Source: Mollicutes bacterium
GTDB lineage: Bacteria > Bacillota_I > Bacilli_A > Izemoplasmatales > Izemoplasmataceae
DNA: 64,000 nucleotides
NCBI GenBank assembly: GCA_003568315.1
Contig: PWYL01000004.1
Span: 1-64,000, forward strand
Direction: 5' to 3'
Made by a program: the position numbers and the translations under genes. The notes under the pieces were generated by a model. That model was not told the origin of the DNA. It made no database searches and saw only the letters and a program-made list of their open reading frames with translations. Below are positions 29,480 to 39,577 of this stretch, piece after piece. Position 1 is the stretch's first letter. Every line of letters begins with the position of its first letter.

Positions 29480-30246
29480 TAAGCCGCAAATCGACACGGG
29501 AGATCGTCTTCATGAGAGAGGCCGGACGCATCGTCGCCTTGGCCCACGAGGCTGTCCGGAAAGCCCTGCGACCCGGCGTCTCCACCGCACGTATCGATGC
29601 CATCGTGGAAGAGACCATCCGTCGTCATGGTGCCACCCCGTCTTTCAAGGGGTATGGCGGGTTCCCCGCGAGCGCGTGCACGTCCGTGAATGAAGAGATC
29701 ATCCACGGCATCCCCTCGAAAAAGAGGCGTCTCAAGGAAGGCGACATCCTGAAAGTCGACATCGGCGCGGAATACAAGGGTTATCACGGCGATTCGGCTT
29801 GGACCTACCCTGTCGGCGTCATCCCGGAAGAGACACAGAAACTTCTCCTTGTCACGCGGGAAGCCTTGTTCGAAGGTATCCGCCGGGCCGTCCCCGGCAA
29901 CCGCCTGCAGGATATCTCCCGTGCCGTGCAGGAACATGTCGAGAAGCACGGATTCAGCGTGGTCCGCGATTTCGTCGGCCACGGCATCGGCAAAAGGTTG
30001 CATGAAGCTCCCGAGGTGCCCAACTTCGGCGAAGCCGGAAAGGGTCCGCTCTTGAAACCCGGGATGACGCTCGCGATCGAACCGATGGTGAACGCCGGAA
30101 CCCATGAGACGAAGGTGCTCACAGACGGCTGGACGGCCGTCACGGCGGATTCGTCATTGAGCGCCCATTACGAACACACCGTCTTGATCACCAAAGAGGG
30201 CTATGATCTATTAACCGTCCTGGAAGGAGGCGACCGTCATGGCTGA
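29476..30246 (+). CDS. map: Methionine aminopeptidase type I
   Basis: [41 protein letters not shown]. Confidence 0.97.
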   Translation: MISRKSTREIVFMREAGRIVALAHEAVRKALRPGVSTARIDAIVEETIRRHGATPSFKGYGGFPASACTSVNEEIIHGIPSKKRRLKEGDILKVDIGAEYKGYHGDSAWTYPVGVIPEETQKLLLVTREALFEGIRRAVPGNRLQDISRAVQEHVEKHGFSVVRDFVGHGIGKRLHEAPEVPNFGEAGKGPLLKPGMTLAIEPMVNAGTHETKVLTDGWTAVTADSSLSAHYEHTVLITKEGYDLLTVLEGGDRHG

Positions 30247-30460
30247 AAAAGAAGAAAAAATCGAAGTCCAAGGCAAAATCGTCGAAGCGTTGCCGAACAC
30301 GGAATTCCTGGTGGAATTGGACAACGGCCACACGGTGAAAGCCCACGTTTCAGGTAAAATCCGTATGTACTACATACGCATCTTACCTGGAGACAAGGTC
30401 ACGGTGGAACTCTCTCCCTACGACCTTTCACGTGGACGGATCACCTACCGCCACAAATAA
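30239..30460 (+). CDS. infA: Translation initiation factor IF-1
   Basis: [62 protein letters not shown]. Confidence 0.97.
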   Translation: MAEKEEKIEVQGKIVEALPNTEFLVELDNGHTVKAHVSGKIRMYYIRILPGDKVTVELSPYDLSRGRITYRHK

Positions 30461-30490
30461 TCGAAGAGACCCTTTAGGAGGAATACGATC

Positions 30491-30604
30491 ATGAAAGTAA
30501 GAGCGTCCGTGAAGAAAATCTGCGATAAATGCAAAATCATCAAACGCAAGGGGAAAGTCATGGTCATCTGCGACAACCCCCGGCACAAACAAAGACAAGG
30601 TTAA
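30491..30604 (+). CDS. rpmJ: 50S ribosomal protein L36 (zinc-ribbon form); absent from ORF track
   Basis: [37 protein letters not shown] translated by eye. Confidence 0.97.
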   Translation: MKVRASVKKICDKCKIIKRKGKVMVICDNPRHKQRQG

Positions 30605-30619
30605 TGAGGAGGTGCACGC

Positions 30620-30985
30620 ATGGCACGTATATCCGGAGTAGACATTCCCAGAGACAAACGCATCGTCGTCGCCCTGACATATATCTATGGCATCGGCAAG
30701 AGTCAATCCGAAAACATCCTGCGCCAGGCCGGCGTGAAAGAAGGGACCCGCGTCAAGGATCTGAAGGACGAGGAACTCGTCCGCATCCGTGAAGAGGTCG
30801 ACAAGGTGAAAACCGAAGGTGACCTCCGTCGCGAGGTGCGCCAAAACGTCAAAAGGCTGCAGGAAATCGGCAGCTACCGGGGCATCCGGCACCGGCGGGG
30901 GCTTCCCGTCCGGGGCCAAAACACCCGCAACAACGCCCGTACCCGCAAGGGCCCGGCCAAAACGGTAGCGAAGAAGAAGAAATAG
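30620..30985 (+). CDS. rpsM: 30S ribosomal protein S13
   Basis: [34 protein letters not shown]. Confidence 0.97.
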   Translation: MARISGVDIPRDKRIVVALTYIYGIGKSQSENILRQAGVKEGTRVKDLKDEELVRIREEVDKVKTEGDLRREVRQNVKRLQEIGSYRGIRHRRGLPVRGQNTRNNARTRKGPAKTVAKKKK

Positions 30986-31000
30986 GAGGAGAAGTGACTT

Positions 31001-31387
31001 ATGGCAAGAAGAGCTAGAGGAAAACGTCGCGCGAGAAAGAACATCCCTTCGGGCATCGCCCATATCCATTCGACCTTCAACAACACCATCATCACGATCA
31101 CGGACCCGAATGGGAACGCGGTCGCTTGGGCCAGCGCCGGTGCGCTCGGCTTCAAAGGGAGCCGGAAATCCACTCCCTATGCAGCCCAAATCAGCAGCGA
31201 AGCTTGCGCCAAGGCCGCCATGGAACACGGCATGCAGAAGGTGGAAGTTTCCGTCAAGGGCCCCGGGCCCGGTCGTGAAGCCGCCATTCGCGCATTGCAG
31301 ACGGCGGGATTGGAAATCACCGCGATCAAGGATGTTACACCCGTTCCCCACAACGGTTGCCGTCCTCCGAAACGGCCCCGGGGATAG
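31001..31387 (+). CDS. rpsK: 30S ribosomal protein S11
   Basis: [43 protein letters not shown]. Confidence 0.97.
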   Translation: MARRARGKRRARKNIPSGIAHIHSTFNNTIITITDPNGNAVAWASAGALGFKGSRKSTPYAAQISSEACAKAAMEHGMQKVEVSVKGPGPGREAAIRALQTAGLEITAIKDVTPVPHNGCRPPKRPRG

Positions 31388-31421
31388 TAGGAAGGAAGAA
31401 TGAACAAGGGAGGTTGCCCAT

Positions 31422-32396
31422 TTGAAAGATCTACGCTTTGAAAAACCGGAAACGACCATACTCCATGATGGCGACACGAAAGGCGAATTCGAAATTTCCC
31501 CTCTGGAAAGGGGATACGGTGTGACGCTCGGCAACGCGCTCCGGCGCGTCCTTCTCTCGAGTCTGCCGGGTGCGGCCATCGTGAATTGCCAAATAGACGG
31601 CGTCCAACACGAATACTCCTCCATGGAGGGTGTCGTGGAGGATGTTACCGCCATCGTTCTCAATCTCAAGGATGTCATCCTCACCATCGACGATGACGAT
31701 CCCACCGCCGAGAAACATCTTGTGATCGATGTCGAAGGGCCGAAAGAGGTCAAAGCCGGTGACATCAAGAAAGTCAGCCGCGCCGACGACATGGAAGACG
31801 ATGTCGAGATTGTCAACAAGGACCTCGTCATCGCCACCGTGAACGAAGGACATTCACTCCGTATCGAGATGACGGCCCGCCAAGGCATCGGCTATGTCAG
31901 TGCCGAGAAGAACAAGCAGTTCAACCGCCAGGTCGGCGTCATCCCCATCGACAGCGTCTACACCCCTGTCCAGCGCGTGAAATACGATGTCGAGAAGACC
32001 CGCATCGAGGAACGTGCCGATCTCGACAAGCTCTACATGGAGATCGAGACCAACGGCAGCATCACTCCCAAAGAGGCACTCGGCATCGCCGCCAAGATGA
32101 TGATGAACCATCTCGACCTCGTCGTCGAACTCTCCGAGAAAGCGCAAACCGAGGATTACATGGTCGAACGCGAATCGGAACAGAACACCCAGATTCTCGA
32201 GATGCAGATCGAGGACCTCGATCTTTCCGTCCGCAGCTACAATTGCTTGAAAAGAGCCGGCATCAACACGGTCGAGGAGCTGACGAGGAAGACGGAAGAG
32301 GACATGATGAAGGTCCGCAACCTCGGCAAGAAATCTTTGAAGGAAGTCAAGCAGAAACTAGAGGATTTGGGCCTCTCTCTGGCCAGACACTCATAG
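31422..32396 (+). CDS. rpoA: RNA polymerase alpha subunit
   Basis: FEISPLERGYGVTLGNALRRVLLSSLPG; C-terminal domain DLSVRSYNCLKRAGINTVEELT; TTG start. Confidence 0.97.
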   Translation: MKDLRFEKPETTILHDGDTKGEFEISPLERGYGVTLGNALRRVLLSSLPGAAIVNCQIDGVQHEYSSMEGVVEDVTAIVLNLKDVILTIDDDDPTAEKHLVIDVEGPKEVKAGDIKKVSRADDMEDDVEIVNKDLVIATVNEGHSLRIEMTARQGIGYVSAEKNKQFNRQVGVIPIDSVYTPVQRVKYDVEKTRIEERADLDKLYMEIETNGSITPKEALGIAAKMMMNHLDLVVELSEKAQTEDYMVERESEQNTQILEMQIEDLDLSVRSYNCLKRAGINTVEELTRKTEEDMMKVRNLGKKSLKEVKQKLEDLGLSLARHS

Positions 32397-32408
32397 GAGG
32401 TATACACT

Positions 32409-32771
32409 ATGCCCACATACCGGAAACTGAACCGCAGGAGCGACCAGCGCAAAGCGCTATTACGCGATCTGGTCAGCCAGCTCGTCATACATGAACGCAT
32501 CGAGACGACCCACAAGAAGGCCAAGGAACTCGCCCGACTCATGGACAAGGTCATCACCCTGGGCAAGAAAGACACCCTGGAGAGCCGTCGCAGAGTGGCG
32601 AGAACCGTCCGCTTTCTCGATACGGACGAGGAAAAGAACGCCCTGCAAAAGCTCTTCGAGGACATCGCCCCCCGCTACAAGGACCGTGACGGCGGCTACA
32701 CCCGCATCATGAAGAAGGGCCCTCGTCGCGGCGACAGCACGGAAATGGCCATCATCGAGTTCGTCGAGTGA
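32409..32771 (+). CDS. rplQ: 50S ribosomal protein L17
   Basis: [39 protein letters not shown]. Confidence 0.97.
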   Translation: MPTYRKLNRRSDQRKALLRDLVSQLVIHERIETTHKKAKELARLMDKVITLGKKDTLESRRRVARTVRFLDTDEEKNALQKLFEDIAPRYKDRDGGYTRIMKKGPRRGDSTEMAIIEFVE

Positions 32772-32786
32772 ATGTCATGATGATGA

Positions 32787-32835
32787 AAAAAAAGGCGCTT
32801 CCCGCGTGATTGACACGCAGGAGAGCGCCTTTTTC
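32787..32835. terminator. Bidirectional terminator between rplQ and cysK
   Basis: AAAAAGGCGCT ... AGCGCCTTTTT with inner GCGTG/CACGC stem. Confidence 0.85.
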
Positions 32836-32858
32836 ATGAGGAGGAGCGGATTCCCGGT

Positions 32859-33929
32859 TCAGAGGGTCTTGTCGCAGAAGGTGTATTCTTCTTTAATGAG
32901 ATCGATATCCCGCATCTTCACCACGGTCTCGATACGGAGATTCTCGATCTTTGGCGTCAGATAGCCTTCTTTCACGGGGATGTCTTGCATGAGGTCGGTG
33001 CTGAGGTACTTCTTGTTGTCGTCGGGGAAGAGCGTGACGACGACACTTTCTTTTCCCAACATCTCCTGGGCCTTGATCGCGCCCAGGAAATTCGCGCCGG
33101 AGGAGATGCCGACGCCGAAGCCGATGGCCGAAGCGATCTTTTTCGCCATGAGGATGGCGTCCCCGTCGTCGACGGCGAGGATGTCGTCGAGTTCTTCCAG
33201 TTTCACGAGATCGGGGATGAATTCGTCGGAGATTCCTTCAATCCGGTGTCGACCGACCTTGTGGCCGGTCGAGAGGGTGGGCGAGTTCGCAGGCTCCAAG
33301 GGGAAGAGCTTCACATTTTTGTCATGTTTTCGCAGATAACGGCCGACGCCCATGATGGTACCGCCCGTGCCCACACCGGCAACGAACGCGTCGGCTTCAC
33401 AGCCGAGATGGGCGAGTTGATGGCGTATTTCGGGCCCGGTCGTATGGTAGTGGGCTTTACAGTTGAATTCGTTGGAAAACTGCGAGGGAAGGAAACAGGT
33501 GCCCTTCTTTTCGGCGTATTCTTCGGCTTTGCGGATGCATCCCTTGAAACCGCCTTCTTCCGCGCTCACCAGTTCGATGTCCGCGCCATAGCTCCTGATC
33601 AGGTTGATCCGCTCGGGACTCAGCCAATCGGGCATGAATATCTTCACCGGATGACCGAGGAGACGTCCGATGGAAGCGAAGGCGATGCCGGTGTTCCCGC
33701 TTGTGGCTTCGGCGATTGTACAATTGTCGCCGATGAGACCCTTCCGGGTTGAGGAAAAGAGTATGAAGAGCGCCATCCGGTCTTTGACGCTGCCCGTGAG
33801 GTTGTAGTGTTCGAGTTTCACGTGGACATGGCGGGTCTCGCCTTTGTAGGTGTAGGCGACTTTGGCCATGGGTGTCGCTCCGATCAAAGAACAGAGGTGC
33901 TCGAAGAGGTTCTTTCTGGCGGAATCCAT
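32859..33929 (-). CDS. Cysteine synthase-family PLP enzyme
   Basis: HYNLTGSVKDRMA lysine motif; EATSGNTGIAFASIG; AGVGTGGTIMGVGRYL; ISSGAN. Confidence 0.85.
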   Translation of the reverse strand: MDSARKNLFEHLCSLIGATPMAKVAYTYKGETRHVHVKLEHYNLTGSVKDRMALFILFSSTRKGLIGDNCTIAEATSGNTGIAFASIGRLLGHPVKIFMPDWLSPERINLIRSYGADIELVSAEEGGFKGCIRKAEEYAEKKGTCFLPSQFSNEFNCKAHYHTTGPEIRHQLAHLGCEADAFVAGVGTGGTIMGVGRYLRKHDKNVKLFPLEPANSPTLSTGHKVGRHRIEGISDEFIPDLVKLEELDDILAVDDGDAILMAKKIASAIGFGVGISSGANFLGAIKAQEMLGKESVVVTLFPDDNKKYLSTDLMQDIPVKEGYLTPKIENLRIETVVKMRDIDLIKEEYTFCDKTL

Positions 33930-33961
33930 CCGTCATCGACCTCCCAGCCGCGTCGCCAGGG

Positions 33962-33978
33962 ATATGACACATTGTCAT
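33962..33978. promoter_or_regulatory. Operator-like palindrome at cysK-like gene promoter
   Basis: ATGACA-CAT-TGTCAT; on minus strand directly follows TTGACG-18-TATTAT. Confidence 0.5.
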
Positions 33979-34133
33979 AATACCACGATGTCTCCGTGTT
34001 CGTCAATCGCAACCGACAAGGTTTCTCTTAACGGAGAAAAATCCTATTTGAGGCCAAGCTTTGTCGATCGGCAATTCATTGTACTTTGTCGCAATTCCCA
34101 GGCATGTTTGTTATAATGGAATAGACTTTTGGA

Positions 34134-34949
34134 GTGATGAACATGAACATGATCGACATCGAGAATCTGAGTTTCACCTACGGCGGCAAGGTCGAGGCGT
34201 TGAAAAACGTCTCTCTTTGCGTGAAAAAAGGTGAATGGGTCACCATACTGGGCCACAACGGCAGCGGAAAGTCCACACTCGCCAAATTGATCGTCGGTCT
34301 TTTGAAACCGCAAAAGGGAACCATCCGGGTCGACGGCGTCGAACTCTCGGAACGGACTGTCCATGATATACGCAAGAAGGTCGGCATCGTCTTTCAGAAC
34401 CCCGACAACCAGTTCGTCGGGGTGACCGTGCGGGACGATATCGCTTTCGGCCTCGAGAATTTACGGATTCCCCGCGAGGAAATGATCGAACGGATCGAAC
34501 ACTACGCCAAGCGGGTGGACATGTACAGCTACCTGAACAAGGAGCCCCAAGCACTCTCGGGCGGTCAGAAACAGCGTGTCGCCATCGCCGGCATCCTCGC
34601 CATGCGGACAGAGGTCATCATCTTCGACGAGGCCACCTCCATGTTGGACCCGGACGGCAGGAAACGCATACTCTCCTACATGCGGAAATTGCGTGATGAC
34701 GGGGTCACAGTCGTGACCATCACCCACGACATGCGCGAAGCTGTGCAAAGCGACCGCATCGTTGTGTTGAAAGACGGCGAAATCCTGAAAGCCGACAAGT
34801 CCGAGGATGTCCTCAAGGACAAAGAGACACTGGAAAAATCGAATCTGGAGTTGCTTTTGCCCTTGGAGGTCCTCCACGGACTCGAACACAAGAAATCCAC
34901 GAACGAGGAAATCAAGGAGTTCCTATGGCAATTAAGTTTGAACGGGTGA
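34134..34949 (+). CDS. ecfA1: ECF transporter ATPase EcfA1
   Basis: GHNGSGKSTLAK Walker A, LSGGQKQRVAIAGILAM signature; start may be 34143. Confidence 0.9.
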   Translation: MMNMNMIDIENLSFTYGGKVEALKNVSLCVKKGEWVTILGHNGSGKSTLAKLIVGLLKPQKGTIRVDGVELSERTVHDIRKKVGIVFQNPDNQFVGVTVRDDIAFGLENLRIPREEMIERIEHYAKRVDMYSYLNKEPQALSGGQKQRVAIAGILAMRTEVIIFDEATSMLDPDGRKRILSYMRKLRDDGVTVVTITHDMREAVQSDRIVVLKDGEILKADKSEDVLKDKETLEKSNLELLLPLEVLHGLEHKKSTNEEIKEFLWQLSLNG

Positions 34950-35788
34950 GCTTCCAGTACCGCGGTATTGACGAAAAAGGCTATCTCGCGCTTGCCGACA
35001 TCAACCTCTCCATCGCGGCCAAAGGCGAATTCATCACGTTGATCGGAGAGACCGGAAGCGGAAAGAGCACGCTCGCACAGCACATGAACGCGCTTCTCAC
35101 ACCCACCGAGGGACGTGTTCATGTTTTCGGCGTGAAACTCACAAGCGACAAGAAGAAAAACAGAAGACAGCGTTTGAATCCCATCCGCCAACGCGTGGGA
35201 CTGGTCTTCCAGTTTCCCGAATACCAACTGTTCGAAGAGACCGTCCTCAAAGACATCATCTTCGGCCCCAAGAATTTCGGCGTTGGACAAGATGAGGCTG
35301 TGGAACGGGCGAAGAAGATGATCAAAGTCGTCGGACTCGACGAGAGCTATCTCGAGAGAAGCCCCTTCAACCTGAGCGGGGGAGAGAAGAAAAGGGTGAG
35401 CATCGCCGGCATCCTCGCCATGGAACCGGAAATCCTCATCCTGGACGAGCCCACGAGCGGTCTCGACCCGATGGGAAGAAACGCGCTGTTGGAGGTCTTT
35501 CACAACATCCACGAACAACTCGGCAAGACTGTCGTTATCATCACCCACGACATGAACACGGTGTATGAGTATGCGAAACGGGTGCTCGTGTTGCGTGAGG
35601 GCGCGCTCGTCTACGACGGCGACCCTTCCGGGCTCTTCTCCCGGAAACACGTCGAGGATTGGAATCTCGAACTGCCCGAGATCCTGCGGATCCAACGGGC
35701 GCTCGAAGAACGCTTCGGCATCAAACTCGACAAGAGTCCGCGAAGCCGCAAAGAACTCATCGAGGCCCTCGGGGAGGTGGTGGGATGA
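34925..35788 (+). CDS. ecfA2: ECF transporter ATPase EcfA2
   Basis: GETGSGKSTLAQHMN, LSGGEKKRVSIAGILAMEPEILILDEPTSGLDP. Confidence 0.92.
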   Translation: MAIKFERVSFQYRGIDEKGYLALADINLSIAAKGEFITLIGETGSGKSTLAQHMNALLTPTEGRVHVFGVKLTSDKKKNRRQRLNPIRQRVGLVFQFPEYQLFEETVLKDIIFGPKNFGVGQDEAVERAKKMIKVVGLDESYLERSPFNLSGGEKKRVSIAGILAMEPEILILDEPTSGLDPMGRNALLEVFHNIHEQLGKTVVIITHDMNTVYEYAKRVLVLREGALVYDGDPSGLFSRKHVEDWNLELPEILRIQRALEERFGIKLDKSPRSRKELIEALGEVVG

Positions 35789-36753
35789 ACCGGATCGTCA
35801 TCGGCCGCTATATTCCGGGGAACTCCTTCCTCTACCGGATGGACCCGCGGACGAAACTCATCGCCATGATCCTCCTCATGGTGAGCGTCTTTTTAATCCA
35901 GTCTTTCATCCATATGCTCGTGGCGCTCTTGTTGGTGGCTCTCCTTCTCGTCTTTGGGGGAATCAGCGTGAAAAGGGTCTATCTGGGACTCAGGCCCCTT
36001 GTCTTTTTGCTCATTTTCACGTTCCTCTTCCAGGTCCTTTTCAACCGTCAGGGAGACTTGCTCTATTCGCTCGAACTCCACTACACGGTGTTGAACCTCT
36101 CCATCGCCATGGCCCTCGTGATCATGTGGGGTTTCACCAAGCGTTTCCTCCGGTTCAGACTCCTCTATTTCCTCGCCACCGTGGCCGGTGTCTTCCTGCT
36201 TTTCCATTATCTTCCTTTCGGCATCGTTCTTGGCGAGGGCACGTTCTCCGTCTACGAACAGGGACTGTCCACGGCGTTTTTCATCATGGTGCGTCTGGTC
36301 ATCATCATCACCCTTTCGACGATCCTCACCATCACGACGAAACCCACGGATTTGAACCTCGGCCTCGAAAGCATCTTGCGCCCCTTGCGGATTCTCCGCA
36401 TCAACGCCGAGGAGATCGCCATGATCATCGCCATCAGTCTCCGCTACATCCCCACATTACTCGATGAGGCCAACAAGATCATGCTGGCCCAGGCGAGCCG
36501 GGGAGTGGATTTTCAAGAGGGCAAGCTCAAAGACAAGGTCATCCAGGTCGTCTCCCTCCTCGTGCCGATGTTCATCATCTCTTTCCAACGTTCCGACGAT
36601 CTCGCGAATGCCATGGAAACCCGCTCGTTCGTTCCCGGTCAAAAACGGACACGCCTGCACATCCTCCACTGGAGCGGACTCGACACCACGGCCCTCGCCT
36701 TCACTTGCGCGGCACTCATCGGAGTGATCCTTCTCCGGGTGGTAGGATGGTGA
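35785..36753 (+). CDS. ecfT: ECF transporter transmembrane protein EcfT
   Basis: MNRIVIGRYIPGNSFLYRMDPRTKLIAMI; ARG motif AQASRGVDF. Confidence 0.92.
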   Translation: MNRIVIGRYIPGNSFLYRMDPRTKLIAMILLMVSVFLIQSFIHMLVALLLVALLLVFGGISVKRVYLGLRPLVFLLIFTFLFQVLFNRQGDLLYSLELHYTVLNLSIAMALVIMWGFTKRFLRFRLLYFLATVAGVFLLFHYLPFGIVLGEGTFSVYEQGLSTAFFIMVRLVIIITLSTILTITTKPTDLNLGLESILRPLRILRINAEEIAMIIAISLRYIPTLLDEANKIMLAQASRGVDFQEGKLKDKVIQVVSLLVPMFIISFQRSDDLANAMETRSFVPGQKRTRLHILHWSGLDTTALAFTCAALIGVILLRVVGW

Positions 36754-37739
36754 GAAGGTTCTTTGCGGCCCTTGCGGCCGAGGACAAAGGCAAAATCCGC
36801 TCGCTCCTTTATCAAGAAGCGGTCTACAGGGATTCGGAAGGGACCCTTTTCGAGGGGGCGGAGGAGATTGTCGAAAACTTCTCGGCAATACCCGCGGACA
36901 TTTTGAAACTCCATACCTACGAAGCGCTCCGGATTGTCGTCTTTTCAAATGGCGACACCATGAAGGTGAAGACCGAGGACGGGAGGATCCGCCGATTCTA
37001 TACCAAGAAGAAGTCGCCCTTCCGCCGGGTGCGGCTCGATTTCGCCTACAACGGGACGCTCTTTCACGGCTTTCAGCGCCAGAATGATAAAAGGACAGTC
37101 CAGGGTGTCCTCGAAAACATCCTCGCCCACATCACCAACGGCTCTGTGGCCTTGAAAGTCGCCGGCCGCACGGACAAGGGGGTCCATGCGCTCGCCCAGA
37201 CCGCCCATTTCGACACTTCGAGCCCCATGGCGCCCGACAAGATGTTCACCATCCTCCAAAGGATGGCGCCCACAGACATCCGTCCATTGAGGATGGAAGA
37301 GGTCCCGCCGGTGTTTCATGCCCGTTACGACGCGTTGGCGAAGACCTATCGCTACACACTTTGCCATGAGAAAGACCCGTTTTCCGCACATCAGAGCCTC
37401 TATCATGCCCCTGTCGACAAGAACGCATTGCAAGACATCCTCTCGGCGTGTCTCGGCACGCATGATTTCCGCGGTTTCGCGAAACAGACACCCGCCAGCG
37501 ATCCCGTGAAAACCCTCCGGGCCGTCGAGATCTTCTCCGAAGGGGAAAAGACCCACATCGAAATCACGGGAACGGGGTTTTTACGACACATGATGCGCAT
37601 CATCGTCGGAAACGCCCTCCGTGATCTCTCCAAGAGAACGAACCTTGTGAAAGAGGCTCTGGAGGAGCCCGGAAGGGACGACACCAAGTTCATGGCGCCC
37701 GCCGCCGGTCTCAGCTTGAAAAAAGTCCATTACAAATGA
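36747..37739 (+). CDS. truA: tRNA pseudouridine(38-40) synthase TruA with extra N-terminal NTF2/SnoaL-like segment
   Basis: TruA core RLDFAYNGTLFHGFQRQ..VAGRTDKGVHALAQ begins about 90 aa after ATG 36747. Confidence 0.88.
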   Translation: MVRRFFAALAAEDKGKIRSLLYQEAVYRDSEGTLFEGAEEIVENFSAIPADILKLHTYEALRIVVFSNGDTMKVKTEDGRIRRFYTKKKSPFRRVRLDFAYNGTLFHGFQRQNDKRTVQGVLENILAHITNGSVALKVAGRTDKGVHALAQTAHFDTSSPMAPDKMFTILQRMAPTDIRPLRMEEVPPVFHARYDALAKTYRYTLCHEKDPFSAHQSLYHAPVDKNALQDILSACLGTHDFRGFAKQTPASDPVKTLRAVEIFSEGEKTHIEITGTGFLRHMMRIIVGNALRDLSKRTNLVKEALEEPGRDDTKFMAPAAGLSLKKVHYK

Positions 37740-37749
37740 GAATTCCATG

Positions 37750-37777
37750 AAAAAACACGGCTTTGGCCGTGTTTTTG
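37750..37777. terminator. Bidirectional terminator between truA and znuB
   Basis: AAAAACACGGC-tttg-GCCGTGTTTTT. Confidence 0.9.
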
Positions 37778-37800
37778 GTAGGTCGGGTAGGCAATGCGCA

Positions 37801-38709
37801 TCATTCGGTCCGGACTTCGGCCTCCATCGCGACCTTCTCTTCGGCATGCGGGGAAGAGAAGATTTTCTTGATGATGATCACCATGAGCAGGATGAGGATG
37901 TTGAAGAGGACGATGGTCGCACCCGAGGGGAAGCCGAAACTGTAGGAGAGCCAAAGCCCCAGGATGACGGAGACTTCGCTGAAGAGAATCGCGATGAGAA
38001 GCGTCGTCTTGAAGGAGTTGCCGATTTTCATGGCGGCGGCCACGGGGATAATCATGAGGCTGCCCACGAGAAGGACACCGACGGTCTCGATGGAAAGACT
38101 CACCACGAGTCCGAGGATGATGGTGGAGAAAAACTGGAAGACGCCCACGCGGATACCGAGCAAGCGTGCGTAGCGTTCATCGAAACTGATGATCACGATC
38201 CGCTTGTAAAAAATGGCGATGAGCAAAAGGATCACAAATGTCGTGACGGCCATGATGAAGACGAAGTTCCTGCCGACCGTGAGGATGCTTCCGAACAGAT
38301 AGTTGTAGATTTCGGTGTTGAAGCCGCCCGCCAAAGATATGAAAAGCGCCGACAGCGCGGTGCCGAGACTGATGACGATCGGCATCGAGATTTCCTTGTA
38401 GTTTTTATAGTAGCTCCGGAGAGCCTCGATCAAGAGGGCGCCGATGACGGCGAATGTCATGCCGACATAAAGCGGATCGCCGATCGGCAGCCGGAGGATG
38501 TTCAGAAGGAAGAGCCCGATGGAAAGGCCGGCCAAAGAGAAGTGGCTGAGTGTGTCGGCGATGAGGCTCAAACGCTTGATCACGACGAAAGAGCCGATCA
38601 CGGGGGCCAAAAGACCGACCAATATTCCCGTGATGAGGGCGAATTGCATGAACTGTCTTTCGATGAGGGCGCGGATGAAACCCATGAGGATTAACGAATC
38701 GATCTCCAT
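37801..38709 (-). CDS. znuB: Zinc/manganese-type ABC transporter permease (ABC-3 family)
   Basis: SFVVIKRLSLIADTLSHFSLAGLSIG; multi-TM; overlaps upstream ATPase gene. Confidence 0.85.
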   Translation of the reverse strand: MEIDSLILMGFIRALIERQFMQFALITGILVGLLAPVIGSFVVIKRLSLIADTLSHFSLAGLSIGLFLLNILRLPIGDPLYVGMTFAVIGALLIEALRSYYKNYKEISMPIVISLGTALSALFISLAGGFNTEIYNYLFGSILTVGRNFVFIMAVTTFVILLLIAIFYKRIVIISFDERYARLLGIRVGVFQFFSTIILGLVVSLSIETVGVLLVGSLMIIPVAAAMKIGNSFKTTLLIAILFSEVSVILGLWLSYSFGFPSGATIVLFNILILLMVIIIKKIFSSPHAEEKVAMEAEVRTE

Positions 38710-39374
38710 CAGTCCACCCCCCTCTCGAAATACTCGCTTGCGGCGATGGTGCGCGCCCGGCCGTCTGTGAGGCGCATGATGCGGTTGAAGTTCGATCTGC
38801 CGGGTTTCAGATTGTGCGAGATCAGGATGACGGTCACACCCTCGTCGTTCAAATCGTTGACGATGCGATAGAATTTCGCTTCACTTTCGGCATCGATGCC
38901 GGCCGTGGGCTCGTCGAGGATGAGAAGATCGGGGTTGTTGACCATCGCCCGGGCGATGAAAACGCGTTGGAGTTGGCCACCCGAGAGGGTGTTGATGTTC
39001 TCGTTTTGGAGTTCGAGGATGCCCATCCGGTCGAAGAGCGCGAGTTTGTCCTCATCGCGCATACGCGAGTAGCGGGAGACATGCATGATCTCGTTCACGG
39101 TGATGGGGAACTCGTAATTGAAATCATCCAGTTTTTGCGGCACATAGCCGATGCGGAGCCGTCTCCGGAACTCGTTGATTTCCATGCCGTCAAGGAAGAT
39201 TTTCTTTTCGGGGACGCGGTTGATGCCCAAGATGCATTTGACGAGCGTGCTTTTCCCGCTGCCGTTGTTGCCGACGACGACCAAAAAGTCCCCGTTTTCC
39301 AGATTCAGGGAGACATTTCGTAAAACCGGACGGTAATCGTAACTGAACGAGAGGTTCCGAACTTCGACGCGCAT
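38709..39374 (-). CDS. znuC: Zinc/manganese-type ABC transporter ATPase
   Basis: GNNGSGKSTLVKCILG; LSGGQLQRVFIARAMVNNPDLLILDEPTAGID. Confidence 0.87.
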   Translation of the reverse strand: MRVEVRNLSFSYDYRPVLRNVSLNLENGDFLVVVGNNGSGKSTLVKCILGINRVPEKKIFLDGMEINEFRRRLRIGYVPQKLDDFNYEFPITVNEIMHVSRYSRMRDEDKLALFDRMGILELQNENINTLSGGQLQRVFIARAMVNNPDLLILDEPTAGIDAESEAKFYRIVNDLNDEGVTVILISHNLKPGRSNFNRIMRLTDGRARTIAASEYFERGVD

Positions 39375-39577
39375 CTCATATCATCCCGCTTTCAATCAAA
39401 GCCATTATATCACGAGACAGGACAACGACAAACACTTCACATCGTTTTTATTCTATCATGATTTTGCGATTGCCCAAACGACAAAAGGCCCATCTCGCCC
39501 CTCAAGGGCAAAATGATATTTAAAAGTTGCCGAAAATGTGCGATAATGAACGCGAGAAGAAAGAGGAGTGACAGCGT

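Noticed and set aside
37801-38694. Plus-strand 315-aa acidic ORF over znuB
   Set aside because: Charged low-complexity mirror of TM-rich sequence on the minus strand; the minus-strand ABC-3 permease is convincing.
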